Assembly (NCBI GenBank): GCA_013349405.1
Contig: DUZS01000008.1
Location: forward strand, 1-64,000
Source of the DNA: Desulfuromonadales bacterium
GTDB lineage: Bacteria > Desulfobacterota > Desulfuromonadia > Geobacterales > Pseudopelobacteraceae
Length of the DNA: 64,000 bases
Reading direction: 5' to 3'
The notes under the pieces are model-generated. The model was not told where the DNA came from. It saw nothing but the letters and a program-made list of their open reading frames with translations, and did not search any database. Each line of letters opens with the position of its first letter. Position 1 is the stretch's first letter. The position numbers and the translations under genes were made by a program. Positions 18,640-27,468 of the stretch are shown here, piece by piece.

Positions 18640-19151
18640 TCGACCATCCTTTTGCCGGCCCGCAATGGGACGAGAGTTGTAATGCCACGTTCTACGGTTA
18701 TCTCTGCGGTAAAGGGGCCGCTGCCGACGGCATAGGTCCCGGCAGGCAGCACGACCACAAAATAACCATGATCATCGGTCTGCACCGTGACAAGCTGTTT
18801 GCCAGATGCGGAGATCAGCAGCGGCACACGTGGGTAGGGCTTGAAACCACTGCTGCCGCCGAGTTTGCCCCCGGAACTCTGCAGATAGCAGATACCGGCA
18901 ATGGCGCCTGAGCCTTCCGGCAGAACAGCCTGTTCAAGCCCGTCTGCCTCGGCTGTCAGCACAACGGGCTGCGTTTTTTCGCGAACCGCCACAAATGCGC
19001 TGCCGTCAACTGCCGGGCCGGGAGCAAATGCGCTGCCGTCAAAGTGGTAATAATTCCACACATCGCCAGGGCGTTTACTTGCCGCTGATAGCGAGGTCGA
19101 AAGGAGAGTGCCGGTGAGAAAAACAAGTAAAAATGTGAGTAGCCTGGACAT
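18636..19151 (-). CDS. Secreted protein with carboxypeptidase-regulatory-like fold
   Basis: The 171-residue product has a signal peptide ([23 protein letters not shown]) and a C-terminal half with the pattern [24 protein letters not shown], typical of small transthyretin-like domains. I moved the start from 19187 to the ATG at 19151, which has GAGG at a good distance and begins the signal peptide directly. Its stop overlaps the metalloprotease start (ATGA), so it is probably that protease's partner, for example an inhibitor, chaperone or substrate-binding subunit. That role is a guess from position. Confidence 0.7.
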   Translation of the reverse strand: MSRLLTFLLVFLTGTLLSTSLSAASKRPGDVWNYYHFDGSAFAPGPAVDGSAFVAVREKTQPVVLTAEADGLEQAVLPEGSGAIAGICYLQSSGGKLGGSSGFKPYPRVPLLISASGKQLVTVQTDDHGYFVVVLPAGTYAVGSGPFTAEITVERGITTLVPLRAGKRMVD

Positions 19152-19244
19152 GACGGTCGCCTCAAAATCAATGAAATGGTTTGCCATAGTGCCTAATTCA
19201 CATCAATTAAGTCAAACGGAATATTGTGACTGATCCCTCTTCAC

Positions 19245-19273
19245 TTGACAAATCAGCACTCTACCGATATTTT
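19245..19273 (+). promoter_or_regulatory. metK promoter
   Basis: TTGACA (19245-19250) and TATTTT (19268-19273) are 17 bases apart, 59 bases before the metK start codon. The leader contains no recognisable SAM riboswitch and no clear ATCAAG-type SahR site. Confidence 0.7.
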
Positions 19274-19331
19274 CACCATTCAAAATAATGAATACCACGC
19301 AGCAAATATCCAATAAAAGGAGTTCATCGAC

Positions 19332-20498
19332 ATGGCAGAAAAATTCATTTTCACTTCCGAATCCGTATCCGAGGGTCATCCTGACAAGGTGGCCGATCAG
19401 GTGTCTGATTCGATTCTTGACGCAATCCTCACCCAGGATCCCACCGCCCGTGTCGCGTGCGAGACGATGGTCACTACCGGTATGGTGGTAATTGCCGGCG
19501 AGATCACCACCAACGCCGTCATCAACTATTCCGAAATCGCTCGTCAGACCATCAAAAACATCGGCTATACCGACTCGGAAATCGGCTTTGATGCCGATAC
19601 CTGTGCGGTGCTTGTTTCCGTTGACCGTCAGTCTCCGGACATCTCGCAGGGCGTCTCTGAAGGGGAAGGACTTCACAAGGAACAGGGTGCCGGCGACCAG
19701 GGGCTTATGTTCGGCTATGCCTGCAATGAGACTCCGGAGCTTATGCCGATGCCGATCCAGTTGGCTCATCAGCTGGTTGCAAAACTTGCCGAGGTGCGCA
19801 AATCCGGCAGGCTGAACTTTCTTCGCCCCGACTCCAAATCCCAGGTTTCGGTTGAATATGTTGACGGCAAACCAAGCCGGATCGATACGGTTGTTATCTC
19901 TACCCAGCATACCCCTGACGTTACCCATGCGAGAATTGAGGAAGAGGTTATTGCCGAAGTGATTCGGAAGGTTATTCCGGTTCACCTGCTGGATGCCAAC
20001 ACCCGTTACTTCATCAATCCGACCGGACGCTTTGTCGTTGGTGGTCCGATGGGTGACTGCGGCCTGACCGGCCGCAAGATCATTGTCGATACCTACGGCG
20101 GCATGGGCCGCCACGGCGGCGGTGCATTTTCCGGAAAAGATCCCTCAAAAGTAGACCGTTCGGCCGCCTACATGGGTCGTTATGTCGCCAAAAATCTTGT
20201 CGCCGCCGGTCTCTGTGACCGCTGCGAGGTACAGGTGGCATACGCTATCGGCATGGCACAGCCGGTTTCCATCATGGTCAACACCTTCGGCACCGGCAAA
20301 CTGCCGGAAGAGCGTTTCTCCTCGCTGGTTCGCGAAACATTTGACATGCGGCCGAGTGCCATCATCGAACAGCTTGACCTGCTTCGCCCAATCTATCTTA
20401 AAACCGCAGCGTACGGTCACTTCGGACGGGAATTGCCCGAATTTACCTGGGAAAAAACGGATAAAGCCGCGCTGCTGAAGCAGAAAGCAGACATTTAA
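19332..20498 (+). CDS. metK: S-adenosylmethionine synthetase
   Basis: A 388-residue cytosolic enzyme making S-adenosylmethionine from methionine and ATP. It carries the ATP-site H16 (SEGHPDKV), the signature [12 protein letters not shown] at 119-130 and the phosphate-binding [16 protein letters not shown] near 258. Length and order match bacterial MetK. AAAAGGAG lies ten bases before the ATG, and a clear sigma70 promoter precedes it. With ahcY 3.4 kb away it completes two steps of the SAM cycle, but it is a separate transcription unit. Confidence 0.98.
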   Translation: MAEKFIFTSESVSEGHPDKVADQVSDSILDAILTQDPTARVACETMVTTGMVVIAGEITTNAVINYSEIARQTIKNIGYTDSEIGFDADTCAVLVSVDRQSPDISQGVSEGEGLHKEQGAGDQGLMFGYACNETPELMPMPIQLAHQLVAKLAEVRKSGRLNFLRPDSKSQVSVEYVDGKPSRIDTVVISTQHTPDVTHARIEEEVIAEVIRKVIPVHLLDANTRYFINPTGRFVVGGPMGDCGLTGRKIIVDTYGGMGRHGGGAFSGKDPSKVDRSAAYMGRYVAKNLVAAGLCDRCEVQVAYAIGMAQPVSIMVNTFGTGKLPEERFSSLVRETFDMRPSAIIEQLDLLRPIYLKTAAYGHFGRELPEFTWEKTDKAALLKQKADI

Positions 20499-20535
20499 AT
20501 AAAACCTGAAAATAAATCAATTGAAACACGGAGCA

Positions 20536-20600
20536 ACAGAGCAACGGAGTAAAATCTGAGAGAAAATCGGCTTGATTTCTCCGCTGCTCCGTTGCTCTGT
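20536..20600. repeat. Inverted repeat ACAGAGCAACGGAG in the metK-polB gap
   Basis: Arms at 20536-20549 and 20587-20600 are a perfect 14-base inverted repeat around 37 bases. The sequence ACGGAGCAACAGAGCAACGGAG on the left is itself partly repetitive. It may act as the metK terminator, though no T-run follows directly, or be a dispersed palindromic repeat. Confidence 0.75.
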
Positions 20601-20636
20601 GTTATTTAAAGACCGGTATTTACGGATTTAACGCCA

Positions 20637-22877
20637 ATGCCAACCAGCTCAATCGAACATAACCCGCTGCTCTTCGGGCGTGATGAACGCTCCGGCATCG
20701 TCGCGATTGAGTCGGTCGGGCACTTCATCCGGCTCTTTTTCAGGGCCGCCGGCCGCGTTCATTTCCATGACGAACCGTTTCAACCGTTTATCCTTGTCAA
20801 TGACGCCGCAATTTTCTCCGGGTGTCGCATCCCGTGTGCTGTGCGGCCATTGTCCGGAGAAGCTTTTTTCCGCTGCCAGTTATTGTTTGATTCGTGGAAC
20901 GATTGTTTGGCCGCCCGTGATTTTCTTGCCGGGAAAACCGGTAAGAACTATGCTGCCCCCGATGCCCCCTATCTCTTTCTCCCGGATCTTTCCCACCAGT
21001 ACATGCTGGCCAGCGGCGCGACGCTCTTTAAAGGCATGGAGTTTTCCGCACTGCGCTGTCTCGCTCTCGATATCGAAACCGCCTGTGCCGAAGGCTATGA
21101 GTTTTCCAACCCTGAACGTCCGGAGGACCGGATTATCTCTGTTGCTCTCAAGGATTCCCATGGTGACGAGGTCGTGCTTCGCGGCGATCAGCTCTCAGAA
21201 CCGGAGCTGCTCCAGGCCCTGAACAATGCGATGCTCCTCAGTGATCCGGATGTAATCACCGGTCACAACCTCTTCCGTTTTGATCTTGATTATATCGGTC
21301 GCCGGGCGCAGCGGCATGGTATCCGCCTGAACTGGGGGCGCAACGGGACGTCGCCGCATATAACGCCGCATGCCCGTTGGAGTCTCGCCGAAAAAACGCT
21401 CGAATACCCCCGCTGGGATGTCTACGGGCGCCACATTATCGACACATACTTTCTGACACAGCTCTATGATATCGGCGGGCGCAATCTTGAAAGTCACGGG
21501 CTCAAAGCCGTAGCACAGCATTTCGCAATTGCCGCGGATGAGCGCACCTATCTGGACGGCGCCGATATTTCAACCGCTTTTCACAATGACCCGGAGCGAC
21601 TGTATCGCTATAACCGCGATGATGCCCGCGAAACGCTCTCCCTGTTCCGCCTGCTCGGCTACCCCTGGTTTCTGCAGAGTCGAATTTTCCCCTATTCCTT
21701 TCAAAACTGCGTCATTCGCGGCAACGCCACCCGCATCAATTCGCTTTTTCTCCGTGAATACCTGCATCGCGGCCACGCGATACCTGCCCGGACTTCTGCC
21801 GTTGCACCTTTTGAGGGGGGCTATACGGAGTCGCCATCTTCGGGGATTGTCGGCCCGATTGTCCATTGTGACGTGGCATCACTCTACCCGTCGTTGATGC
21901 TGACATACCATCTTGCCCCTGCCAAGGACAGCCTGAATCTTTTCCTTCCGATGCTCGCGGATCTGCGCCGCTTCCGCCTGACCGCCAAACAACGGGCCCG
22001 CGCTTCAGCAGATGATGCGGAACGGCACTATTTCGATGCGCTGCAGCAGGTGTTCAAGGTGCTGATCAATTCATTCTATGGCTATCTCGGCGCTGCGCGG
22101 CACAACTTCTCCGATCCGGCAACCGCTGCCGAAGTAACCCGCCTGGGACGGGTTACGATCAAAAACATGATTGAACTGCTCGTCTCTGAAGGAGCCCGAC
22201 CGATTGAGGTAGACACTGATGGCATCTATTTTAAACCACCGGCGGCCTGTACCTCCGTGGAGGCTGAGCAGGAACTGGTACAGCGCCTTTCCCAGAAGTT
22301 ACCGGAGGGGATAGAGGTCGATCTGGACGGCCGCTATCGGACCATGTTCGCCTACAAAAGTAAAAATTATGCCCTGCAGGAGTATGACGGCAGGATCATT
22401 ATCAAGGGGAGCGGACTTCGATCACGAGGGGTTGAGCCGTATTTACGGGAATTCATGCGCGATGTCATCGAACGTTTACTGAACGGCAGCGCCGAAACAG
22501 TGGAGCGGCTTTTTGCCACGTATGTTGCCCGGCTTCGCGCGCGCGGACTTGATGTCGCCTGGGTTGCCCGCAGTGAAACACTCAATGAGTCGCCTGACAG
22601 CTACACGGAGAAACTTCGTTCAGGGTCGCGCAACCGCGCAGCAGCCTTTGAAGTGGCCCTTGCTTCGGGGAGGCCCTACCGCACCGGAGACCACGTCAGC
22701 TATTATGTCAGCGGCTTCGGAAAAGGCACCGCTGCATACGAGCAATGTCGTCCGGTAGCGGCGTTTAATACCGCGCATCCCGATATCAATGTGCCCTATT
22801 ACATAGAAAAACTGCGCCATGTCAAAAAGCGCTTTGAACCGTTTCTGCCGCAGGAACCGACACTGTTTGACCTGTGA
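20637..22877 (+). CDS. polB: Family B DNA polymerase (Pol II-like) with proofreading domain
   Basis: A 746-residue DNA polymerase, slightly shorter than E. coli Pol II (783). The 3'-5' exonuclease appears intact: Exo I DIE at 145-147, Exo II GHNLFRFDLDY at 209-219, Exo III YNRDD at 325-329. Polymerase motifs follow: A DVASLYPSL at 412-420, B KVLINSFYGYLG at 474-485, C VDTDG at 525-529. The stretch between motifs A and B is short, about 55 residues. Such enzymes restart stalled forks or copy past lesions, but no LexA-type box was evident upstream. It stands alone between metK and the VapBC remnant. The ATG has no strong Shine-Dalgarno. Confidence 0.93.
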   Translation: MPTSSIEHNPLLFGRDERSGIVAIESVGHFIRLFFRAAGRVHFHDEPFQPFILVNDAAIFSGCRIPCAVRPLSGEAFFRCQLLFDSWNDCLAARDFLAGKTGKNYAAPDAPYLFLPDLSHQYMLASGATLFKGMEFSALRCLALDIETACAEGYEFSNPERPEDRIISVALKDSHGDEVVLRGDQLSEPELLQALNNAMLLSDPDVITGHNLFRFDLDYIGRRAQRHGIRLNWGRNGTSPHITPHARWSLAEKTLEYPRWDVYGRHIIDTYFLTQLYDIGGRNLESHGLKAVAQHFAIAADERTYLDGADISTAFHNDPERLYRYNRDDARETLSLFRLLGYPWFLQSRIFPYSFQNCVIRGNATRINSLFLREYLHRGHAIPARTSAVAPFEGGYTESPSSGIVGPIVHCDVASLYPSLMLTYHLAPAKDSLNLFLPMLADLRRFRLTAKQRARASADDAERHYFDALQQVFKVLINSFYGYLGAARHNFSDPATAAEVTRLGRVTIKNMIELLVSEGARPIEVDTDGIYFKPPAACTSVEAEQELVQRLSQKLPEGIEVDLDGRYRTMFAYKSKNYALQEYDGRIIIKGSGLRSRGVEPYLREFMRDVIERLLNGSAETVERLFATYVARLRARGLDVAWVARSETLNESPDSYTEKLRSGSRNRAAAFEVALASGRPYRTGDHVSYYVSGFGKGTAAYEQCRPVAAFNTAHPDINVPYYIEKLRHVKKRFEPFLPQEPTLFDL

Positions 22878-22931
22878 TGCTTGCAAGCGGTATTTCTTTG
22901 TGGTAAGAGTCTGAAACTGGAGAGAATAGAC

Positions 22932-23174
22932 ATGCAAGCACTGAGAAAAATTTAAATCGTTAACACAGATTATATATCGTTGAAAATTCCCAAAGCGTTT
23001 ATGAAACGGTCTCTGGAAATTATTATTATGCCTTTAGATGAATCGAAGCCACTAATCGAGCCTCCACGGACATGGCCAAAGGATTTTTTTGCCAAGACCG
23101 CCGGATGCTTTGCTGGCGAGCCACTTATCCGAGAGAATCAGGGTGAGTATGAAGTTAGAGACATGCTGCAGTGA
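22932..23174 (+). pseudogene. VapB-type antitoxin interrupted by an in-frame TAA
   Basis: ATG at 22932 has GGAGAG at good spacing and codes MQALRKI, then a TAA stop at 22953-22955. The same frame continues without further stops: IVNTDYISLKIPKAF, then MPLDE, WPKDFFAKTAG and GEYEVRDMLQ, ending at 23174. The whole reads as one typical 80-residue antitoxin whose eighth codon became a stop. Translation might restart at TTG 22980 or ATG 23001, but neither has a ribosome site. The C-terminal part that should bind the toxin is intact. The stop codon overlaps the toxin start by four bases (GTGA). Confidence 0.7.
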
Positions 23175-23581
23175 AATTTCTGTTGGATACAAATGTTTGT
23201 ATCTCATACCTTAACAATGCCGCAACTCCGATTCGTACGCGGATGCAGATGTTAAATCCGGCGCAAATAGTGCTTTGTTCTATTGTAGAAGCGGAGCTGT
23301 ACTACGGAGTAATGAAGAGCGCCACCCCTTCGAGAAATCTTGCCAGACTTACTCCGTTCCTTGATCTATTTGATTCGCTCCCCTTTGATAGTGAGGCCGC
23401 CAGGGAATTTGGCCACATTCGAGCTTATTTAGCTAAAGCAGGGACTCCTATCGGACCATATGATCTTCAGATAGCCTCAATCGCCCTCGCGAACAAACTG
23501 AAACTTGTCACACACAACACCCGAGAGTTTAGCCGGATTATAGGACTGCAATTGGAGGATTGCGAATTGGAACATATTTAA
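23171..23581 (+). CDS. vapC: VapC-type PIN-domain toxin
   Basis: A 136-residue PIN-domain ribonuclease. The acidic triad is visible: D6 (LLDTNV), E40/E42 (IVEAELYYG) and D98 (GPYDLQIA), followed by LKLVTHNTREFSRI, which is typical of VapC. The family cleaves tRNA or rRNA and is neutralised by its VapB partner. It starts with GTG inside the antitoxin stop, so its translation depends on ribosomes finishing the upstream frame. Since that frame now contains an early stop, expression of both proteins may be lowered. Confidence 0.9.
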   Translation: MKFLLDTNVCISYLNNAATPIRTRMQMLNPAQIVLCSIVEAELYYGVMKSATPSRNLARLTPFLDLFDSLPFDSEAAREFGHIRAYLAKAGTPIGPYDLQIASIALANKLKLVTHNTREFSRIIGLQLEDCELEHI

Positions 23582-23619
23582 GTAGCAAATCAATTTCAAC
23601 TTGCTAAAAAGGAGACCGT

Positions 23620-24015
23620 ATGAAAAAGCTTCTGTTGGTATCAGTTTTTTTGTGTGCTTTTGTTATCCTGGAACCGGAACGCGCAGCAGCCGATCAGCAG
23701 CCGGAAGTGATAGTCGAGAAGATGGCGATCAAACTGGTACGGGGAGTCACCAATACATTTACCAGCATTGTCGAACTTCCGAAGCAGACCATCCTGACCG
23801 GAAGAGAGATGGGGCCGGTTGGCTATGTCATCGGCCCGGTCAAGGGTGTCGGCATGACATTATATCGTGCGGTGATCGGCATAACGGAAGCTGTTTTCTG
23901 CATGGTTCCCCAGCCGGGATATTATGATCCGATGATCGACCCGGAATATGTCTGGCAGGGGTGGGAACCGAAAAGAGTTACGACAAAGGCGATTGAAGAA
24001 GAAAAGGGCAAATAA
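23620..24015 (+). CDS. Exosortase-system-associated protein, TIGR04073-like
   Basis: A 131-residue exported protein with an N-terminal signal (KKLLLVSVFLCAFVILEPERAAA). The mature part has KLVRGVTNTFTSIVELPKQ, then GYVIGPVKGVGMTLYRAVIGITEAVFC and a Pro/Tyr-rich PEYVWQGW, which matches the small TIGR04073 family. AAAAAGGAG precedes the ATG. The family name comes from genomes with exosortases; none is visible in this window. Its function is unknown. Confidence 0.72.
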   Translation: MKKLLLVSVFLCAFVILEPERAAADQQPEVIVEKMAIKLVRGVTNTFTSIVELPKQTILTGREMGPVGYVIGPVKGVGMTLYRAVIGITEAVFCMVPQPGYYDPMIDPEYVWQGWEPKRVTTKAIEEEKGK

Positions 24016-24018
24016 TTT

Positions 24019-24108
24019 GTAGGGGCAAAGCAAGCGTCCCACCTGCTTTGCCCTTATATCTCGAAGTTCAAAAGCGGTCAAAGCAGATGAAACCTGCTTT
24101 GCCCCTAC
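24019..24108. repeat. Compound GTAGGGGC/GCCCCTAC palindromic repeat
   Basis: GTAGGGGCAAAGCA at the left edge and TGCTTTGCCCCTAC at the right edge are exact inverted copies, and the inner edges carry partial copies (CTGCTTTGCCC and CAAAGCAG). The outer seven bases match the palindrome found in the defence island at 46 kb. It lies between convergent genes and looks like two REP-type units in inverted orientation. Confidence 0.8.
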
Positions 24109-24138
24109 GTGTAAAATGGTATTTTCACAGTTGCGATT

Positions 24139-25002
24139 TCACCCCAGCCGCTGCCGCAAAAAGGCTTCAAATTCCGCACTGAATTCCTTCCTCTTGAGCG
24201 CCATATCAACCGTCGCCTTCAAAAAGCCGAGCTTGTCACCGCAATCATGGCGGAATCCTTCAAACAGACAGCCGTATACCGCCTCTTCTTTTGACAGGGT
24301 GAGGATGGCGTCGGTCAATTGAATCTCTCCCCCCTTTCCCGGCAGCTGATTCTGGAGAATATCGAAAATCCGGGGCGTCAGCACATAGCGGCCGATAATC
24401 GCCATATCCGAGGGAGCTTCCTCCCGGGCCGGTTTTTCCACCATATCGGTAATCCGGAAAGTGCGCTCACCGACCTTGTCCGCTGCAACACAGCCATACG
24501 AAGAGATGTTTTCCATCGGTACTTTTTCCAGCGCCAGCACCGATCTTCCCTGCAGATTGAACACATCCAGCAGCTGCCCGAGACAGGGGCGCTCGCCATC
24601 AACAATGTCATCACCAAGTAACACGGCAAACGGTTCGTCGCCGACAAAATCCCTGGCACAGAGGATCGCATGCCCGAGACCCATGGCCTGCCGCTGACGG
24701 ACATAGAAGATGTTTACCATCTCGGCAATTTCCCGTACCCGCGACAGCTCCCGATCTTTTCCCTTGTCATAGAGATGCGCCTCCAGCTCAACGGAAATAT
24801 CAAAATGATCCTCAATATTATGCTTGCCGCGACCGGTCACAAAAAGAATCTGCTCGATGCCGGAAGCCACCGCCTCCTCGACAACATACTGCACCAGCGG
24901 TTTATCAATCAGCGGCAGCATCTCCTTCGGGGATGATTTGGTGGCGGGAAGAAAGCGGGTACCGAGACCGGCAACCGGGAAAACAGCTTTTTTTACTTTC
25001 AT
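24139..25002 (-). CDS. galU: UTP--glucose-1-phosphate uridylyltransferase
   Basis: A 287-residue nucleotidyltransferase that makes UDP-glucose for surface polysaccharides. It has the N-terminal signature VFPVAGLGTRFLPATKSSPKEM (first part at 8-18), then DKPLVQYVVEEA, and a metal-binding LLGDDIVDG near 130. The length matches bacterial GalU. It is a single gene with the fmdB-like gene 24 bases upstream on the same strand, so the two may be co-transcribed. Confidence 0.95.
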   Translation of the reverse strand: MKVKKAVFPVAGLGTRFLPATKSSPKEMLPLIDKPLVQYVVEEAVASGIEQILFVTGRGKHNIEDHFDISVELEAHLYDKGKDRELSRVREIAEMVNIFYVRQRQAMGLGHAILCARDFVGDEPFAVLLGDDIVDGERPCLGQLLDVFNLQGRSVLALEKVPMENISSYGCVAADKVGERTFRITDMVEKPAREEAPSDMAIIGRYVLTPRIFDILQNQLPGKGGEIQLTDAILTLSKEEAVYGCLFEGFRHDCGDKLGFLKATVDMALKRKEFSAEFEAFLRQRLG

Positions 25003-25026
25003 GGGGAGGACTCCTGGGTTACGAGA

Positions 25027-25260
25027 TTATTCCGCCGAGCAGGCGCAGCCGCTGCACGCGGCCGGTTTTGGCGCTTCTGTTTTCGGGCAGTAGCCGGTAT
25101 TGAACCAGCCGTCACCTTTCAGGGTAAAGGCGGTGGATGAGATCATTTTTTCGACGGCGGCGTTGCAGTGCGGGCATTGGCTGGCGGGCGGGTCTGAAAA
25201 TTTCTGGCGCAGTTCAAACTGATGATCGCAGGAGGTGCAGCGGTATTCGTACATCGGCAT
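25027..25260 (-). CDS. FmdB-type zinc-ribbon protein
   Basis: A 77-residue protein starting MPMYEYRCTSCDHQFE, with CTSC and CPHC pairs forming a zinc ribbon, and a Cys-rich tail CSGCACSAE. It is a putative regulator family of unknown target. I chose the ATG at 25260, which has GAGGAG upstream; the longer open frame adds sequence unlike the family. Confidence 0.88.
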   Translation of the reverse strand: MPMYEYRCTSCDHQFELRQKFSDPPASQCPHCNAAVEKMISSTAFTLKGDGWFNTGYCPKTEAPKPAACSGCACSAE

Positions 25261-25715
25261 AACGGGTAAGCTCCTCTTCTCTGATAATGGTGTGACTGCA
25301 CTATAATAACGCACGGTGGTATTTGTCAACGGTGTCAACTTCTGCGCCCCGAAAAGGTGTCCGTTACCTCGACGCTTCAATGCAAAAGAGCCCTGATTTC
25401 CCAGAAGTGGACCTGGAGAGCATTGCAAAGTATTATTTTTATTCTCTAATTATTAAATTTTCAAAAAAATCCTTGCATCTGGCGTGCACTATTGATAGTG
25501 TTCAGCATACGAAAAGTAGCGCTATCTAAATAATACTTCCTTAAGATACTGCTTTTTTTACTGCGTTGCTTGACATTGATAGTTTCCGGGATATCCTTTG
25601 AGACGGCGCTGTCAAATAGCTAACACGTTATAAATGAGGATATACCCGCCAACAACTCCACTCACGTTAATTGCATGACGCTTCAGAACGCATTTTTTGG
25701 AAAGGAGGGAATATT
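25261..25715 (+). promoter_or_regulatory. 455-bp gap upstream of the conduit operon: promoter and palindrome
   Basis: No gene is supported in this gap. TTGACA (25570-25575) and TATCCT (25592-25597) at 16-base spacing make a plausible promoter, giving a leader of over 100 bases. A perfect palindrome CACTAT-TG-ATAGTG (25487-25500) lies about 75 bases upstream and could bind a dimeric regulator. AAAGGAGGG at 25700-25709 is the ribosome site of the porin gene. Confidence 0.5.
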
Positions 25716-27044
25716 TTGAAATTTACCTACACGAATAAAAGCTGCCTTGTCCTTGGAGCGGGGGCGGCAGTACTGGCTTCAACACTGCTCTGGTCAACGC
25801 CGCTCATCGCGTCTGATTATTCATTTTCTGGTGAGTCCAATACCATCTTCCGCATGCGCACTTCAATCACCGACAAGACCATATCCCCAGCCTACGAATA
25901 CCTCCGCCTCACCATGACCGATAAGCTCAGTAACGGGTCAGGGGTGGCATTTCACCTCGGAGCATGGGGCCGGGCCGATCTGGGTGACAAACCGGACGAC
26001 CACGGCACGAATGGCAATCTTCAATATGCCTATCTCACCTACCAGGCCGCAAAAAACAACTCCGTCTTCACCATCGGGCGCCAGTTCATCAGTGAAGGTG
26101 TTGCCGCTGAGCGCATCGACGGCGTATATCTGCGCAATGACTTCAAGTACGGCATCGGTGTATCGGCTTTTGCAGGCAGCTCCGTCACCACCGAGGCTCT
26201 TGCAAACCCAAAATATCAGGGTGGAGACCTTATCTATGGCTCCCGGATCTCCCAGTCCGACAAACAGATGTACAGCATCGGCCTGAGCGCTCTCAAAAGC
26301 GAGAGTACGACCACTCGTAACTATCGCGAAGAAGAGGGCCTCGATCTCTGGCTGCGACCGCACCAACAGGTCGATATCAACGGTCGTTCAACATATAACT
26401 CCATAACCAACGGGTGGATGGAGAACAGCTATGCTATCAGCTATGCACCGACATCAACGCTCAGCCTGGGCGCTGATTTCTCCCATGTAAATTTTAAAGA
26501 TTACCTCTTCAATGTCACAACACCGGCTTTAAGTGTCAATAATCCGCTCTGGAGTTACAATAATAAGCAGACCGCTTACGGAGCAGGCGCTTCATATAGC
26601 GCAAGCAAGAACCTGACTGTTGCCGCTGACTACAAATTTTACCGCTACGACCAATCCGGTGACGCCTCGTATTTCGGGGCCAAGGCCTCCTATAAACTGC
26701 CGGATAATTTATTGGCCGGTGGTGGAATTCATCGCATGAATGGTGATGTCGACAAACTCCGCTACACCGAGTACCGGGCGTTTATTGCTAAAAAAATCAA
26801 TCAGGCCGACCTGACCCTTGATGCGATTAACGTAAACTATGACAAAAACATCAACGGCATCAGTAACAGTTATGTTGTCACCGGAGCGGCCGGATACGAA
26901 TTCAACCCGAAGCTTAAAGTCAGAGGTGATCTGCAATACTCAAAAAGTCCTGATTTTGATAACGAGGTTCGTGCTCTTGTCATGGCGACCTATACATTTG
27001 ATACAAAGTTTGCTGCTGAAGGGGGTACAAAGAGTGAAAAATAA
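25716..27044 (+). CDS. Outer-membrane beta-barrel of a porin-cytochrome electron conduit
   Basis: A 442-residue protein with a signal peptide (ending near LIASDYSF) and then alternating amphipathic beta strands to the C-terminus, such as SVFTIGRQFISEGVAAERIDG and TYTFDTKFA. Geobacter conduits (Omb/Oma/Omc and Ext clusters) pair a similar barrel with periplasmic and outer lipoprotein cytochromes, which is the arrangement here. I chose TTG at 25716 because AAAGGAGGG precedes it and the signal peptide follows; the ATG at 25671 lacks a ribosome site. The end overlaps the next gene by 11 bases. The exact conduit type is not identified. Confidence 0.83.
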   Translation: MKFTYTNKSCLVLGAGAAVLASTLLWSTPLIASDYSFSGESNTIFRMRTSITDKTISPAYEYLRLTMTDKLSNGSGVAFHLGAWGRADLGDKPDDHGTNGNLQYAYLTYQAAKNNSVFTIGRQFISEGVAAERIDGVYLRNDFKYGIGVSAFAGSSVTTEALANPKYQGGDLIYGSRISQSDKQMYSIGLSALKSESTTTRNYREEEGLDLWLRPHQQVDINGRSTYNSITNGWMENSYAISYAPTSTLSLGADFSHVNFKDYLFNVTTPALSVNNPLWSYNNKQTAYGAGASYSASKNLTVAADYKFYRYDQSGDASYFGAKASYKLPDNLLAGGGIHRMNGDVDKLRYTEYRAFIAKKINQADLTLDAINVNYDKNINGISNSYVVTGAAGYEFNPKLKVRGDLQYSKSPDFDNEVRALVMATYTFDTKFAAEGGTKSEK

Positions 27045-27468
27045 AATAGCCATCGTGTCTCTTCTTTTGCTGATGACTCTGCTGTATGCCTGCGCGGGTA
27101 CCACCAGCCTGCCGCGTACACACCCTGAGCTATTGAGCCAAAGTCCAAACTGTACTGAATGCCACACTGATTCATGGGGCGCCCTCAATCATCGTGCTCC
27201 CGATTTCATGAGCAAGCATCGTTTTTATGCCGCTTCGACTCGTCAGACCTGTAACTCGTGCCACCATGAATCGTTCTGTACCGACTGTCACGCCAATAAG
27301 GAAGATATCAAGCCGAGTGATAAATTCAGCGATGCCCCCGAGCGGTCCCTTCCCCATCGCGGTGATTATATGACCCAGCACCGCATTGACGGCAAAGTTA
27401 ACCCGGTTTCGTGCGTCAAATGTCACGGACGCACCAACAATGTGAGGTGCGCGTCATGTCACAAGTAA
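27034..27468 (+). CDS. Pentaheme c-type cytochrome lipoprotein
   Basis: A 144-residue lipoprotein with signal LLLLMTLLYAC. Five CxxCH heme sites are visible: CTECH, CNSCH, CTDCH, CVKCH and CASCH, plus extra histidines for bis-His ligation. The GTG start at 27034 has AGGGGG upstream, inside the porin 3' end. In a conduit it could sit on the periplasmic face of the barrel and pass electrons into it; this is inference from gene order. The next gene overlaps it by 13 bases, indicating tight coupling. Confidence 0.88.
   Translation: MKNKIAIVSLLLLMTLLYACAGTTSLPRTHPELLSQSPNCTECHTDSWGALNHRAPDFMSKHRFYAASTRQTCNSCHHESFCTDCHANKEDIKPSDKFSDAPERSLPHRGDYMTQHRIDGKVNPVSCVKCHGRTNNVRCASCHK

Noticed and set aside
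19188-19331. SAM riboswitch upstream of metK
   Set aside because: The leader is short, with no matching stems or conserved core; only a promoter is visible.
25471-25500. Sigma54 promoter in the conduit upstream region
   Set aside because: TGGCGTGCACTATTGA lacks GC at the -12 position and has wrong spacing; the sigma70-like pair further down fits better.
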